From contig JAHQWL010000072.1 of NCBI GenBank assembly GCA_029856155.1, positions 58,683 to 122,682 of the forward strand: a stretch of DNA of 64,000 nt. The letters are read 5' to 3'. The position numbers and the translations under genes were made by a program. Within the stretch, counting starts at the first letter, position 1. Every line of letters starts with the position of its first letter. A model generated the notes under the pieces. It was not told where the DNA came from and searched no databases. It saw only the letters and a program-made list of their open reading frames with translations. Of this stretch, positions 51,871 to 60,419 are shown piece by piece. This DNA is from Promethearchaeia archaeon. GTDB taxonomy: Archaea; Asgardarchaeota; Lokiarchaeia; Sigyniarchaeales; SOKP01.

Positions 51871-54111
51871 TTAGTGTTTAGTTGGATTCTTCTTAATTTT
51901 AATAAGGATAATCGATATTATGCTTATTAATGCTAGAATGTAGAAAATATTGTACCCTGGGATTCTTGGTCCACTGGGAGAAGGTATTTCAACAGTCACT
52001 TGAATAGAATTTGAAAGTTGATGACCTATCTCATTATAGGCAACGACAACATAATAATAGGTACCGGTACCTAAACCCGAAATTGGGTACTCAAGATCAT
52101 TAATACCTTCATCAATCATAGTCTCAGATCCTGTAAGCGCTGTAATAGGAGTGTTACTTAAAAATATAGAATAATTATCTGCTCCCGCAGAGTCTGTCCA
52201 TAGAAGATCAAAGGCTCCATCTGTGTCCGGGTCATTAGCATTGGAACTTAATATAAAATCACCAGGACGTAGAATTTTAATATATATAGGGAAGTGGTCT
52301 TGGCTTCCAGCAGCACCTGTGATATTATATTCAATATCCCCGATACCATTTTTATCTAAATCCTTACCAGTATAATCATCCCAATAATTACCAATTGAAC
52401 CATTATCCCATTGGTTATTATTTGGATTGCTATCATCTTGAGCATTAATATTATTTCCAACGAAGTAATTTAAATAGAAGAGGTTGTCAGCACAGTTATT
52501 ATCTTCTATAAAAGCTCCTATATTTTTATTATTATAAATGCTATTGTGAGTGAAGGTATTATTATCACAATCATCATTTAAAACTATTCCATTATACTGA
52601 TCAATTGTAGCGTCATTACTTATTTTGTTTTTAATAATGTCATTATCTTTGCATCCTTGCCATAATTCTATACCACATTGAGTGTTATCCTTTATGCTAT
52701 TATTCAAAATTGTATTATTATCACTGTCGTAATAGATTAATAATCCTTTCCTATTATAGCTAAGAGTATTGTTTGAAACAATGTTATTATCACATTCCCA
52801 TTGAAAATAAATCCCATCATTTGAGTTTGTTATTATATTATTCTCTGTAATGTTATTCAAATCACAATTATATAATCGAATTCCATAGCTGTTGCTTTTG
52901 ATAATATTTTTATTAATACTGTTATTAGTACAATAACCATACATCTCTATTCCATAATAGTTATTGTTTATTGTATTATTAGTGAATGAGTTATCATTGC
53001 AGTTATAATACACCTTAATTCCAAACCGAGTGTTATCTTCCATAGTATTGTTCTCAAAAGTATTATCAGAACTATAATATAATCCTAATCCACAGGATCC
53101 ACTTGATAAATTTAAATCAGAGATATAAGAATTGCTACAATTAACTAATAATATTTGCCCTGGATTTGTAAAATTATTCTTATCCAATCCAATTTCGTCA
53201 ACATAATAATAAACAGATTTTCCATTTACTGTATTGTTTGTAGAAATTATATATGAAGAGATACTGGTCAGTCCTCCTTCAATATATACACCACAATTTT
53301 TCATTTCATTTCCAGATAATTTACCATTCGTAGCAAACATTAGATATATCCCATAATAACTACAATCGTTTATTCTATTATTTGTTATAATATTATCATC
53401 ACTATTAACCCAAATTCCATAATAACTAATACCACTAGTTATATTGTTTAATGATATGGTATTTTCATTACTATCCCCAGATAACCTGATTCCGTAAAAA
53501 CATGTCTTAATTTTGTTATAAACAATCGAATTGTTGTTACATTCATCGTACAAAAAGACTCCTGCGTCTGTATTTTGATAGAGTGTATTATTGATTATAG
53601 TATTATTATTGCTGCCTGTCATTAAAAGAATTCCAGCATTTCCATTATCTGAACAGTTATTATTAAAGATCATTCCGTTAGTTACATTAACAAACTTAAT
53701 ACCCCCATCATAATTGTCTGTTCCAGAGTTATAGGCTGTACAGTTAATTATTTTAAAATATTTTTTTGAGTTTCTAATTTCTATGCAATTATCTACTGCG
53801 TTACCATTAATACTAATATTTTTGATTATATAGGGATCATTTTGAAGTCCATTTCCCTCACACCATGGTTCCGATATCGCTTCTGCCCATGTATAATTAC
53901 CACCACCAGTGTCATCAATTATAAATGGTGAAATCTCCCAATATCCTCCCAGTTTCAAGCTTTTTATAGGGTAATCGCCATAATATTCTTGATCCTCAAA
54001 CATTTCAATAGGATTATTAACGTCAATATTTTGAAGAGTATTCAATCCAAAATATAAGGGAATGCATAAAATGAATAAAATTAATAGCTCCTTTTTTTTA
54101 ATTTCTCTCAT
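51871..54111 (-). CDS. Secreted/membrane-anchored NosD-type parallel beta-helix protein
   Basis: 746 residues. A signal peptide (LLILFILCIPLYFGL) starts it. From ~110 to ~560 there are about 18-20 beta-helix rungs of the pattern NNTI-x-NN--x-N-x-GI (e.g. NNTIINNTLYQNTDAGVFLY, NDNSFTNNTINNNYYGIEMY), as in NosD/CASH domains. A region with Fn3-like features follows (~610-700) ending GPRIPGYNIFY and a final transmembrane helix (ILALISIISIILIKI) plus basic tail. It should sit outside the membrane, probably binding polysaccharide or another surface ligand. The largest predicted exported protein in the window. Confidence 0.85.
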   Translation of the reverse strand: MREIKKKELLILFILCIPLYFGLNTLQNIDVNNPIEMFEDQEYYGDYPIKSLKLGGYWEISPFIIDDTGGGNYTWAEAISEPWCEGNGLQNDPYIIKNISINGNAVDNCIEIRNSKKYFKIINCTAYNSGTDNYDGGIKFVNVTNGMIFNNNCSDNGNAGILLMTGSNNNTIINNTLYQNTDAGVFLYDECNNNSIVYNKIKTCFYGIRLSGDSNENTISLNNITSGISYYGIWVNSDDNIITNNRINDCSYYGIYLMFATNGKLSGNEMKNCGVYIEGGLTSISSYIISTNNTVNGKSVYYYVDEIGLDKNNFTNPGQILLVNCSNSYISDLNLSSGSCGLGLYYSSDNTFENNTMEDNTRFGIKVYYNCNDNSFTNNTINNNYYGIEMYGYCTNNSINKNIIKSNSYGIRLYNCDLNNITENNIITNSNDGIYFQWECDNNIVSNNTLSYNRKGLLIYYDSDNNTILNNSIKDNTQCGIELWQGCKDNDIIKNKISNDATIDQYNGIVLNDDCDNNTFTHNSIYNNKNIGAFIEDNNCADNLFYLNYFVGNNINAQDDSNPNNNQWDNGSIGNYWDDYTGKDLDKNGIGDIEYNITGAAGSQDHFPIYIKILRPGDFILSSNANDPDTDGAFDLLWTDSAGADNYSIFLSNTPITALTGSETMIDEGINDLEYPISGLGTGTYYYVVVAYNEIGHQLSNSIQVTVEIPSPSGPRIPGYNIFYILALISIISIILIKIKKNPTKH

Positions 54112-54275
54112 AACTCTCTACTTTTTTAAAAAATTTTTAATAATATACATCACAGCATAAATATTAATAAATATGTTTATTTTAGATTAAAAATGAAAAA
54201 AAACAACATTTCTTTAGTGTTATTAGACCATATCGTAATGATTTCATAACTAATCTAAAAGAAGAAGAAAAAATC

Positions 54276-54497
54276 ATGTCTGATCATTTTCTTTACCTAA
54301 AAGCGCTATTGGAACAGAAAAGATTATATTTAGCGGGTCCAACGTTAATATCCGAAGATCCATTTGGACTTATAATTCTTGAAGCAGAAACAGAACTAGA
54401 AGCGAGAAATTTACTTGAAAATGATCTTTCAGTTAAAGCTGGCATTCAGCAAATAGCAGAATTTAGACCTATACGACTCTCTTTAACGAGAAAATAG
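54276..54497 (+). CDS. YciI-like protein (apparent frameshift in its N-terminus)
   Basis: The ATG at 54276 gives 73 residues, DHFLYLKALLEQKRLYLAGP and on through AEFRPI, matching the YciI/YCII fold but lacking its first strand and helix. The missing part is present just upstream in the same frame (HFFSVIRPYRNDFITN, LKEEEKIM), but the only ATG there (54193) is out of frame by one base across a run of eight A (54196-54203). Nine A would give a normal ~101-residue YciI. Confidence 0.75.
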   Translation: MSDHFLYLKALLEQKRLYLAGPTLISEDPFGLIILEAETELEARNLLENDLSVKAGIQQIAEFRPIRLSLTRK

Positions 54498-54635
54498 AGA
54501 TTTTAAAATTAAATAGAAGAATTATTAATCTCATCAGTTTTATGATTATAAAATCACAAACTATTAATTTTTTAGTTCATAATATCAATCACTTAACTTC
54601 ATTAAATTTCATCATTTTTACGAGATGTTCAAACT

Positions 54636-55235
54636 GTGTTTAAACTTTACACCATCGAAGGAAAGATAGAGATACCTCCATTTCTTTTTGGCCAAGAAAA
54701 AGAAATTAGTGCAAGAATCATTCTTTCAGAAGATTATGAGGGTATTATCACACGAGACTATGGGTTTGTTATAGCAGTTGTAGATGTTCTTAATGTGGGA
54801 ATGGGGATAATTATACCTGGCAATGCAAATACCTTCCATGAAGTAGAATTCACAATACTTTCATTCAAACCAACAGTTTCAGAAGTCGTAGAAGGTACCG
54901 TAGTTGAAATTGTTGATTTCGGTTCATTTGTCCGTCTAGGTCCATTGGATGGGTTAGTCCATGTATCTCAGATCTGTGATGATTATATCTCTTACGAACA
55001 AGTTGGAAATCGATTTATTGGCAAAGAAACCGGAAAAATCCTTGAAGTTAATGACCAAGTAAGAGCAAAGATAATTGCAGTTTCTTTAGGTACTGGAAGA
55101 AGCGGGAAACTTGGATTAACAATGAGGCAAAAATTTCTGGGAAAAGATGAGTGGATAGCAGCTGATATTGAAGAAACCTATGCAGAAAAGGAACCAAAAC
55201 AAACAGAGCCAAATAATGAAGATGATATTACATAA
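54636..55235 (+). CDS. rpo7: RNA polymerase subunit Rpo7 (E')
   Basis: 199 residues. N-terminal Rpo7/RNP domain (MFKLYTIEGKIEIPPFLFG; YGFVIAVVDVLNVGMGIIIP) and a C-terminal S1 domain (VVEGTVVEIVDFGSFVRLGP, DGLVHVSQICDDY), then an acidic tail. Forms the stalk of the archaeal polymerase with Rpo4. The start is GTG at 54636; an out-of-frame near-copy ATGTTCAAACT just precedes the start sequence GTGTTTAAACT, i.e. an 11-bp imperfect duplication at the start site. First gene of the classical cluster that continues to bud32. Confidence 0.95.
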   Translation: MFKLYTIEGKIEIPPFLFGQEKEISARIILSEDYEGIITRDYGFVIAVVDVLNVGMGIIIPGNANTFHEVEFTILSFKPTVSEVVEGTVVEIVDFGSFVRLGPLDGLVHVSQICDDYISYEQVGNRFIGKETGKILEVNDQVRAKIIAVSLGTGRSGKLGLTMRQKFLGKDEWIAADIEETYAEKEPKQTEPNNEDDIT

Positions 55236-55264
55236 TATTAAATTAAAAAGGAGATTGAATAATT

Positions 55265-55453
55265 GTGAAAGAGAAAGCTTGCAAAAATTGTCATTTGATA
55301 ACTAAAAATGAGACAATCTGTCCTAAATGTAAAACACATACTCTAAGCGAAGACTTCACAGGGGAAGTTATAATAATAAATCCTAAAGAATCAAAATTTG
55401 CTGAGTATTTAAAAATCCATTTTCCAGGAAAGTATGCTTTAAGAGTTAGGTAA
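55265..55453 (+). CDS. spt4: Transcription elongation factor Spt4 (RpoE'')
   Basis: 62 residues. A zinc ribbon with Cys at 6, 9, 19 and 22 (CKNC...CPKC) followed by the Spt5-contacting strand (GEVIIINPKESKFAEYL). Binds Spt5 and increases polymerase processivity. The start is GTG 55265, with AAGGAGAT upstream as a good ribosome-binding site. Located between rpo7 and the dephospho-CoA kinase gene, as usual in archaea. Confidence 0.93.
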   Translation: MKEKACKNCHLITKNETICPKCKTHTLSEDFTGEVIIINPKESKFAEYLKIHFPGKYALRVR

Positions 55454-55522
55454 TTTTTTTTCTATCAATTAAATACTTAGTAAGCCTTTTTAATGTTTAT
55501 TTTATTTAGGATCTTGATATAA

Positions 55523-56110
55523 ATGGATAATAATTTAGGAATTCCTCAAGATAAAAGGCATTTATTTGCAGAACCATTAGATATTTTAATAGCAGGTTCA
55601 AGAGAGGAAACAATAATTCAAGTAGAAAACATTATTAGAGATAATTTAGAGTCTGGAGTTGCAATAAACTTCTATATAGTTGGAGATATTGTTGCGAAAG
55701 ATTTTTTATCTAACCAATTTCTAAGGAATTTTATTAAAATTTGCATAATTGATGAAAAAACACAAAGAAGTCATTTAAAATTAGAATTTGAGGAATTTTT
55801 TGAACATACTATTGAGTTTAAAAATCCAGAGGGAACAATAAATAAAGAATGCTGGAAACTCTTTAGAGAGGTTATCACTTCTGGGAAAAAAACATTAATT
55901 AAAATAATTGAAGGAGAAGAAGATTTATTGATACTCCCCCTTGTACTTGAAATTCCAATATTGAAAGATGTGAAAAATTTTGCTTTCTATGGTCAACCAC
56001 CTATAACTGATTTAAAGTATCAAATTCCTGAAGGAATTGTAATTGTCGATGTTGATATAAATATTCAAGAAAAAGTCAAAAAAGTAATATCAATAATGGA
56101 AGAGTTCTAA
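55523..56110 (+). CDS. GTP-dependent dephospho-CoA kinase (DUF359)
   Basis: 195 residues of the DUF359 family, which performs the last step of CoA synthesis in archaea. Conserved blocks: DILIAGSREETI, INFYIVGDIVAKDFL (the functional Asp lies in GD), IIEGEEDLLILPLVLEIP, FAFYGQPP (YGQP) and IVIVDV. Not a P-loop kinase. Position between spt4 and rps24e is the standard archaeal arrangement. Confidence 0.92.
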   Translation: MDNNLGIPQDKRHLFAEPLDILIAGSREETIIQVENIIRDNLESGVAINFYIVGDIVAKDFLSNQFLRNFIKICIIDEKTQRSHLKLEFEEFFEHTIEFKNPEGTINKECWKLFREVITSGKKTLIKIIEGEEDLLILPLVLEIPILKDVKNFAFYGQPPITDLKYQIPEGIVIVDVDINIQEKVKKVISIMEEF

Positions 56111-56219
56111 AGATTTAACTTTCACTTAAAAGAAAAAGCAAAATTTTATTTTTTATCTATTCTTTTGAATGTTATATTTTAGTAAAAATCTTCAATAAAT
56201 AAATACTACTGCTAGAAAG

Positions 56220-56567
56220 ATGTCGTTAAACATTGAAATAACCGAAGAGAAGAAAAATCCTCTTATTGAACGAACAGAATTAACCTTTAGAATTGATAAT
56301 TTTGGAGTAAGTACTCCAAATAGATTAGAAGTAAAGAAGAAAATAGCCGCACTACAAGGAAGCGATGAAAAATTAACAATAATCGTAAATCTTAAAACCC
56401 GTTTTGGAGCATCTTATACTATTGGGAAAGCATATATCTATAGTAACGCTAAAGAGCTTCAATATTACACCCCATTCCATATTCAAGTACGAAATCTTGA
56501 AAAAGATAAAAGAACTGAAATATACCAACTGAAAAAAAGAAAAGAAAGTTATAAACATCTATTTTAA
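56220..56567 (+). CDS. rps24e: 30S ribosomal protein S24e
   Basis: 115 residues. KKNPLIERTELTFRIDNFG, TPNRLEVKKKIAAL, ANKDxxV-type IVNLKTRFGASYTIGKAYIY stretch, all typical of S24e. The C-terminus ends in a basic tail (QLKKRKESYKHLF). It is followed 31 bp on by rps27ae. Confidence 0.93.
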   Translation: MSLNIEITEEKKNPLIERTELTFRIDNFGVSTPNRLEVKKKIAALQGSDEKLTIIVNLKTRFGASYTIGKAYIYSNAKELQYYTPFHIQVRNLEKDKRTEIYQLKKRKESYKHLF

Positions 56568-56597
56568 TATTAATTATAATAAAAATCTAAGATTAAA

Positions 56598-56804
56598 ATG
56601 AATTCCTCAAATTATTATAAACTCGAAGGAGATAAATTAGTAAGAACTCATAGAGCATGTGCTAAGTGCGGGCCTTCTTATTTCCTTGCTGATCACTATG
56701 ATAGATCTTCATGTGGGAAATGTGGTTATACGGTATTCAAAAGAAAAGGAGCTGCTAAAAGTAAAGCTATTCGACGAACTCCCAGAAAACGTCAAAAAGC
56801 ATAA
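56598..56804 (+). CDS. rps27ae: 30S ribosomal protein S27ae
   Basis: 68 residues. Zinc ribbon with Cys 21, 24, 39 and 42 (CAKC...CGKC) and a basic tail. In eukaryotes it is fused to ubiquitin; here it stands alone, with no ubiquitin-like part. Asgards have some ubiquitin systems, but none is visible in this window. Confidence 0.93.
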   Translation: MNSSNYYKLEGDKLVRTHRACAKCGPSYFLADHYDRSSCGKCGYTVFKRKGAAKSKAIRRTPRKRQKA

Positions 56805-56931
56805 AAATAATATTAGTTAGACTTTAGATACTTTATTTGATTGAAATAATAAATCTATGTTATTTCTTTATATTCAAGTCTCTTTTTCACTTTAAAAGTT
56901 AATCATCTGAATTAAAAATTTGGCGAAATTT

Positions 56932-57936
56932 ATGAAAAAGATGTGTTTAGGCATTGAATCTACTGCACATACATTTTCAGCAGGAATTCTCGATTTTGAT
57001 GGAAATGTTTACAGTTTAATAAATGATATCTTTATACCTGAAGAGGGAGGGCTTCATCCTGCCTTAGTCAGAGAACAACATTTAAATAACTTTATGAGGG
57101 TTATAAATAAAGCCCTTACTGAAGCTAATATTTCTGTAAAAAACATTACTTTAATTTCCTTTAGTCAAAGCCCTGGTTTAGGACCTGTTTTAAAAATTGG
57201 AGCTTGGGTTGCCCGTATCTTAAGCCAAATTTTAGAAATTCCAATAATAGGAGTAAATCATTGTATTGGACATATAGAAATTGGACGTTTAAAATGTAAT
57301 ATTGAAGATCCACTCACTCTATACGTTTCAGGGGGAAATACAATAGTTAGTGCGTTTGAATCAAAAAGATATCAAATATTTGGTGAGACTTTAGATTTAG
57401 CTTTAGGTAATATGATTGATTCTTTTGCGCGAGATGCGGGATTACAACATCCGGGGGGTCCAAAAATTGAAAATATAGCTTTACGTTCAAAAAATTTTAT
57501 TCCATTACCATATATTGTAAAAGGAATGGATTTATCTTTCTCTGGGTTATATACAGCAGCAAAAAATCTGCTCCAATCTGATGAATTCAATAAAAAGTAT
57601 AATTTAAATGATCTAGCCTATTCTTTACAAGAAACTGCTTTTGGAATGCTAAGTGAAGTTACTGAAAGGGCTTTAGCTCATACTGAAAAAAAAGAAGTTC
57701 TTCTTACTGGAGGAGTCGCAGCAAATAAAAGATTACAATCTATGATAGAAGATATCAGTAAAGAGCATGATGCTAGGTTTGAAGTTGTACCCTCAAAATA
57801 TGCAGGTGATAATGGTGCAATGATTGGATGGGCGGGAATATTAAGATATAAAGCAGAAGGAGGATTTAATATTTCTGAAACAATTATTAAACCTAAAGAA
57901 AGAATGGATCAGATAACAATTCCTTGGAGGTCTTAA
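56932..57936 (+). CDS. kae1: tRNA threonylcarbamoyladenosine synthase Kae1
   Basis: 334 residues from ATG 56932; a TTG at 56920 would add four residues. Catalytic subunit of the KEOPS complex, transferring threonylcarbamoyl to A37 of ANN-decoding tRNAs. Landmarks: LGIESTAHTFSAGI, NHCIGHIEIG (two metal-binding His), YVSGGNT, LTGGVAANKRL and YAGDNGAMIGWAG (metal Asp). Followed 6 bp on by bud32, its KEOPS partner, so cotranscribed. In many archaea kae1 and bud32 are fused; here they are separate. Confidence 0.94.
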   Translation: MKKMCLGIESTAHTFSAGILDFDGNVYSLINDIFIPEEGGLHPALVREQHLNNFMRVINKALTEANISVKNITLISFSQSPGLGPVLKIGAWVARILSQILEIPIIGVNHCIGHIEIGRLKCNIEDPLTLYVSGGNTIVSAFESKRYQIFGETLDLALGNMIDSFARDAGLQHPGGPKIENIALRSKNFIPLPYIVKGMDLSFSGLYTAAKNLLQSDEFNKKYNLNDLAYSLQETAFGMLSEVTERALAHTEKKEVLLTGGVAANKRLQSMIEDISKEHDARFEVVPSKYAGDNGAMIGWAGILRYKAEGGFNISETIIKPKERMDQITIPWRS

Positions 57937-57942
57937 GAGAAA

Positions 57943-58617
57943 TTGAGCTCGGATGTGAAAAAAGAAAAAATAATTAGAAAAGGTGCTGAGGCTAGTCTTT
58001 ATTATGGACATTGGTTTGGTAAAGAAGTGATATTTAAGTATAGAATTCCAAAGAAATACCGTATAGAGGAATTGGATAAGAGAATTAGAACTGAAAGAAC
58101 CTTAAATGAAGCTCGAGCTTTGATTAAAGTAAAAAATTATGGAATAAATGTTCCACAAGTATTTGAAATTGACTCAACTAATTCCACAATCATTATGAAG
58201 TATATACAAGGGGATAAACTAAAAGATGTCTTGTCTGATTTAGATATTGAACAAAAGAATAAATATTTCAATGAAATAGGTAGAATTATAGCAACTTTAC
58301 ATAAAAATGGGCATATTCATGGAGATATAACTACAAGTAATATTATATTAACTTCAAATAAAGACATTTTTCTCATTGATTTTGGCCTACATGCATATTC
58401 TGATACGATAGAAGATAAAAGTGTTGATCTACATCTTCTTAAAAGGGTTTTGATTTCTTCTCATGGGAAAGATTATGAATGTTGTTTTACTGCGTTTCTT
58501 AACGGGTATAAATCAGAATATGTTAAAGCGGGATTATCCGAATATGATGAGATCATTAAGAATATTGGAGCAATCGAAACCAGAGGGAGATATATAAAAT
58601 CGGATCAAAGAACATAA
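57943..58617 (+). CDS. bud32: Bud32 kinase/ATPase of the KEOPS complex
   Basis: 224 residues. Atypical small kinase: GAEASLYYG (modified Gly loop), VIFKYRIPKKYR with the Lys, TERTLNEARAL with the Glu, HGDITTSNIIL as catalytic loop and DFGLHAYS. The typical ~220-residue piD261/Bud32 length. TTG start 57943, 6 bp after the kae1 stop; a GTG four codons on is also possible. Needed for KEOPS activity. Confidence 0.94.
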   Translation: MSSDVKKEKIIRKGAEASLYYGHWFGKEVIFKYRIPKKYRIEELDKRIRTERTLNEARALIKVKNYGINVPQVFEIDSTNSTIIMKYIQGDKLKDVLSDLDIEQKNKYFNEIGRIIATLHKNGHIHGDITTSNIILTSNKDIFLIDFGLHAYSDTIEDKSVDLHLLKRVLISSHGKDYECCFTAFLNGYKSEYVKAGLSEYDEIIKNIGAIETRGRYIKSDQRT

Positions 58618-58767
58618 GAATATTTGATCTAACATCCTAATAGCTTTAAAGGAGATTTTATGAATGTAGTAAAATATTTTCAACCAAACTATTAATATGT
58701 ATTAATTTGTTTCATCTACATAATTAAACAATCAAAATTTTGTATATTGCTTTAAATACCCCACCAA

Positions 58768-58777
58768 CTTTATATAG
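58768..58777 (+). promoter_or_regulatory. TATA-like element before the RHH gene
   Basis: CTTTATATAG ~140 bp upstream of the GTG at 58914. In the same 296-bp gene-free spacer, AAAGGAG (58648-58654) precedes an 11-residue mini-ORF (MNVVKYFQPNY, 58661 on), which may be chance. Confidence 0.35.
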
Positions 58778-58913
58778 AGAAATAACTTATAATATTATAT
58801 TGGAAAAGAGTGAATAAAATTTAAGGGCAAAGAATATAACTGCTTTCTATTTCACTTTTATCATCTGAAATAAGAGAATTTTAGAAACAGAAATTTGTTG
58901 AGTTAGTACCGCC

Positions 58914-59123
58914 GTGACAGATACCGATAAAGAGAAAAAAAAGAAGAAAATGGTAAATATAACCATTAATTTACCCGGGATTTATGATGAAAATATTAAG
59001 AAATTAATCGGTATGAAGATTGTGGCCAGTCGTTCTGCAGCAATTCGCACGGCTCTAAGAGATTTTCTTCACAATGAATATAATAACCTTAAATTATTAG
59101 GTTTTTTTGAAGAGGGATCCTAA
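58914..59123 (+). CDS. Ribbon-helix-helix (CopG-like) regulator
   Basis: 69 residues, GTG start. A lysine-rich lead (DKEKKKKK) is followed by the DNA-contacting strand MVNITINLPGIYDENI, helix KKLIGMKIVASRSAAIRTAL and the second helix FLHNEYNNL. This is a complete RHH domain; ASRSAAIRTAL is the turn and helix 2. It probably acts as a dimeric repressor. It lies 91 bp upstream of the gelsolin-domain protein gene, which it might control. Confidence 0.83.
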   Translation: MTDTDKEKKKKKMVNITINLPGIYDENIKKLIGMKIVASRSAAIRTALRDFLHNEYNNLKLLGFFEEGS

Positions 59124-59214
59124 AAAATATATTAAGATTCATTATAACTCCACGTCAAAATTTAATATAATAATTTACTTACTTTTACTATATTATCCTT
59201 ATTCCTTAAAGACA

Positions 59215-59799
59215 ATGTTAATATATTCAGTAACTGAGAATGGTGCTCTAAGAAAGATAAATAAAGTGGATTTTAATGAAAATAAAGTTTATCTAATCGA
59301 TGATATTAAGATAGTATACATTTGGTTAGGCCAAAAAGCTTCCAAAAAAAAGAAAAATTATGGCATAAATCGAGCAGAAAAGATCAAGAAAGAACGAGAG
59401 AAACCCGTGAAAATTCAAATTATCAATCAAAATCAAGAATATGGCTCATTTTTGGCAATAAAAGATATTTTGAAAAAGGGTTTAACACCAGATAATAATG
59501 AGAGGCGACCGGAATTAAAAATAAAATTCGAGAAAACAATTGAACTTATTGAAGCTGGAATAGATCCTGATTTTGAAGCTGAAATCACTCTAAGCGCTCA
59601 CGAACTTGCTCAAAAAAACCACTCATATGATGATTTAGCACGAACTCTAGCAATATTGCAATTGTCCTTTTTAAAGGGAGAAGCATCAGAAAACGAAATT
59701 AAAGCAAAAACTGAGGAAATAATTAAATCTTCCTCAACATATGAGGAGCTTTGTTGGTTAATCGCTGAATTAAGTAAATTATTAGTAAAAAAATCTTAA
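59215..59799 (+). CDS. Single gelsolin-domain protein with helical C-terminal region
   Basis: 194 residues from ATG 59215. The first ~90 match a gelsolin repeat: strand NKVYLIDDIKIVYIWLGQKA (consensus vyLLDtg-xiyvWxGkxa), then SKKKKNYGINRAEKI (the long helix) and VKIQIINQNQEYGSFLAI. The C-terminal half is helical (IELIEAGIDPDFEAEITLSA, YDDLARTLAILQLSFLKGEA). Gelsolins are actin severing/capping proteins and Asgard members are known to act on actin. An upstream ATG (59107) would add 36 hydrophobic residues overlapping the RHH gene, which look like noncoding spacer. Confidence 0.8.
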   Translation: MLIYSVTENGALRKINKVDFNENKVYLIDDIKIVYIWLGQKASKKKKNYGINRAEKIKKEREKPVKIQIINQNQEYGSFLAIKDILKKGLTPDNNERRPELKIKFEKTIELIEAGIDPDFEAEITLSAHELAQKNHSYDDLARTLAILQLSFLKGEASENEIKAKTEEIIKSSSTYEELCWLIAELSKLLVKKS

Positions 59800-59800
59800 A

Positions 59801-60316
59801 TTACACGGTTACACTACATTTTATTGTTAATGGAGTTTTACAATTAATAAATTTAATATATTTATTGAACAATTCGTTTATTGCTTTAATATAGCACCCC
59901 CTTTTCCCTACAGCTATGTGATAATTATTTAAATCCTTTAAGAAATAAATCGAGATTTCATATTTTCCTTTTATATGATTTATTTCGATATCCACATTGT
60001 CAATATATAAATCTGCAAACAAATTAAATATAAAGTTTATCAGAATCTTATCATCTCTAATTATCAGAACTTTTCGGTGTTTAATTTCATTCCTTATTGA
60101 GTTTAAATGTCTTTTTGCTTGGAAGTAGTCATTCTTGTTAATAAAAAAGAAAATAAAATGTTCCTCTTCGATTTCTATGCTGATAATATAGGAGGGGTCA
60201 ATTTGCGTTTTATTATAAAAGTAATTATGGAGTTTAAGCTCGTCATTTGAATATTTTGAAGGTTTAATTGTTAAGCTCTGATAAAGAATTAAATCATCGA
60301 GAATGGTGTAGAACAT
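59801..60316 (-). CDS. Unknown protein with KH-like C-terminal domain
   Basis: 171 residues, ends 1 bp from the gelsolin-domain gene end (convergent). The N-terminal ~85 residues resemble a mixed alpha/beta domain (YIISIEIEEEHFIFFFINKN). The C-terminal part has YEISIYFLKDLNNYHIAVGK followed by RGCYIKAINELFNKYI. The GKRG motif followed by YIKAINELF matches the GxxG loop and helix of a NusA-type KH domain. RNA binding is thus possible; I would not go further. Confidence 0.6.
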   Translation of the reverse strand: MFYTILDDLILYQSLTIKPSKYSNDELKLHNYFYNKTQIDPSYIISIEIEEEHFIFFFINKNDYFQAKRHLNSIRNEIKHRKVLIIRDDKILINFIFNLFADLYIDNVDIEINHIKGKYEISIYFLKDLNNYHIAVGKRGCYIKAINELFNKYIKFINCKTPLTIKCSVTV

Positions 60317-60419
60317 TAACTAAATATCTTAGAACAAATATATAAAGTAGTATAAAATCCGTAACTACGAGTATTAGAAAGAAGTTTTAATTATAGTTTT
60401 AATATTATAACAAGTTCAA

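Noticed and set aside
52260-53760. DNA-level tandem repeat array in the NosD-type gene
   Set aside because: The repeats are protein beta-helix rungs rich in Asn; the DNA copies are diverged and do not form a separate repeat element.
58661-58696. 11-residue mini-ORF with a good ribosome-binding site upstream of the RHH gene
   Set aside because: Could be a leader peptide, but there is nothing to distinguish it from chance.
59107-59214. 36-residue N-terminal extension of the gelsolin-domain protein
   Set aside because: Overlaps the RHH gene end, hydrophobic translation without a proper signal peptide, and the gelsolin fold starts at the internal ATG 59215.
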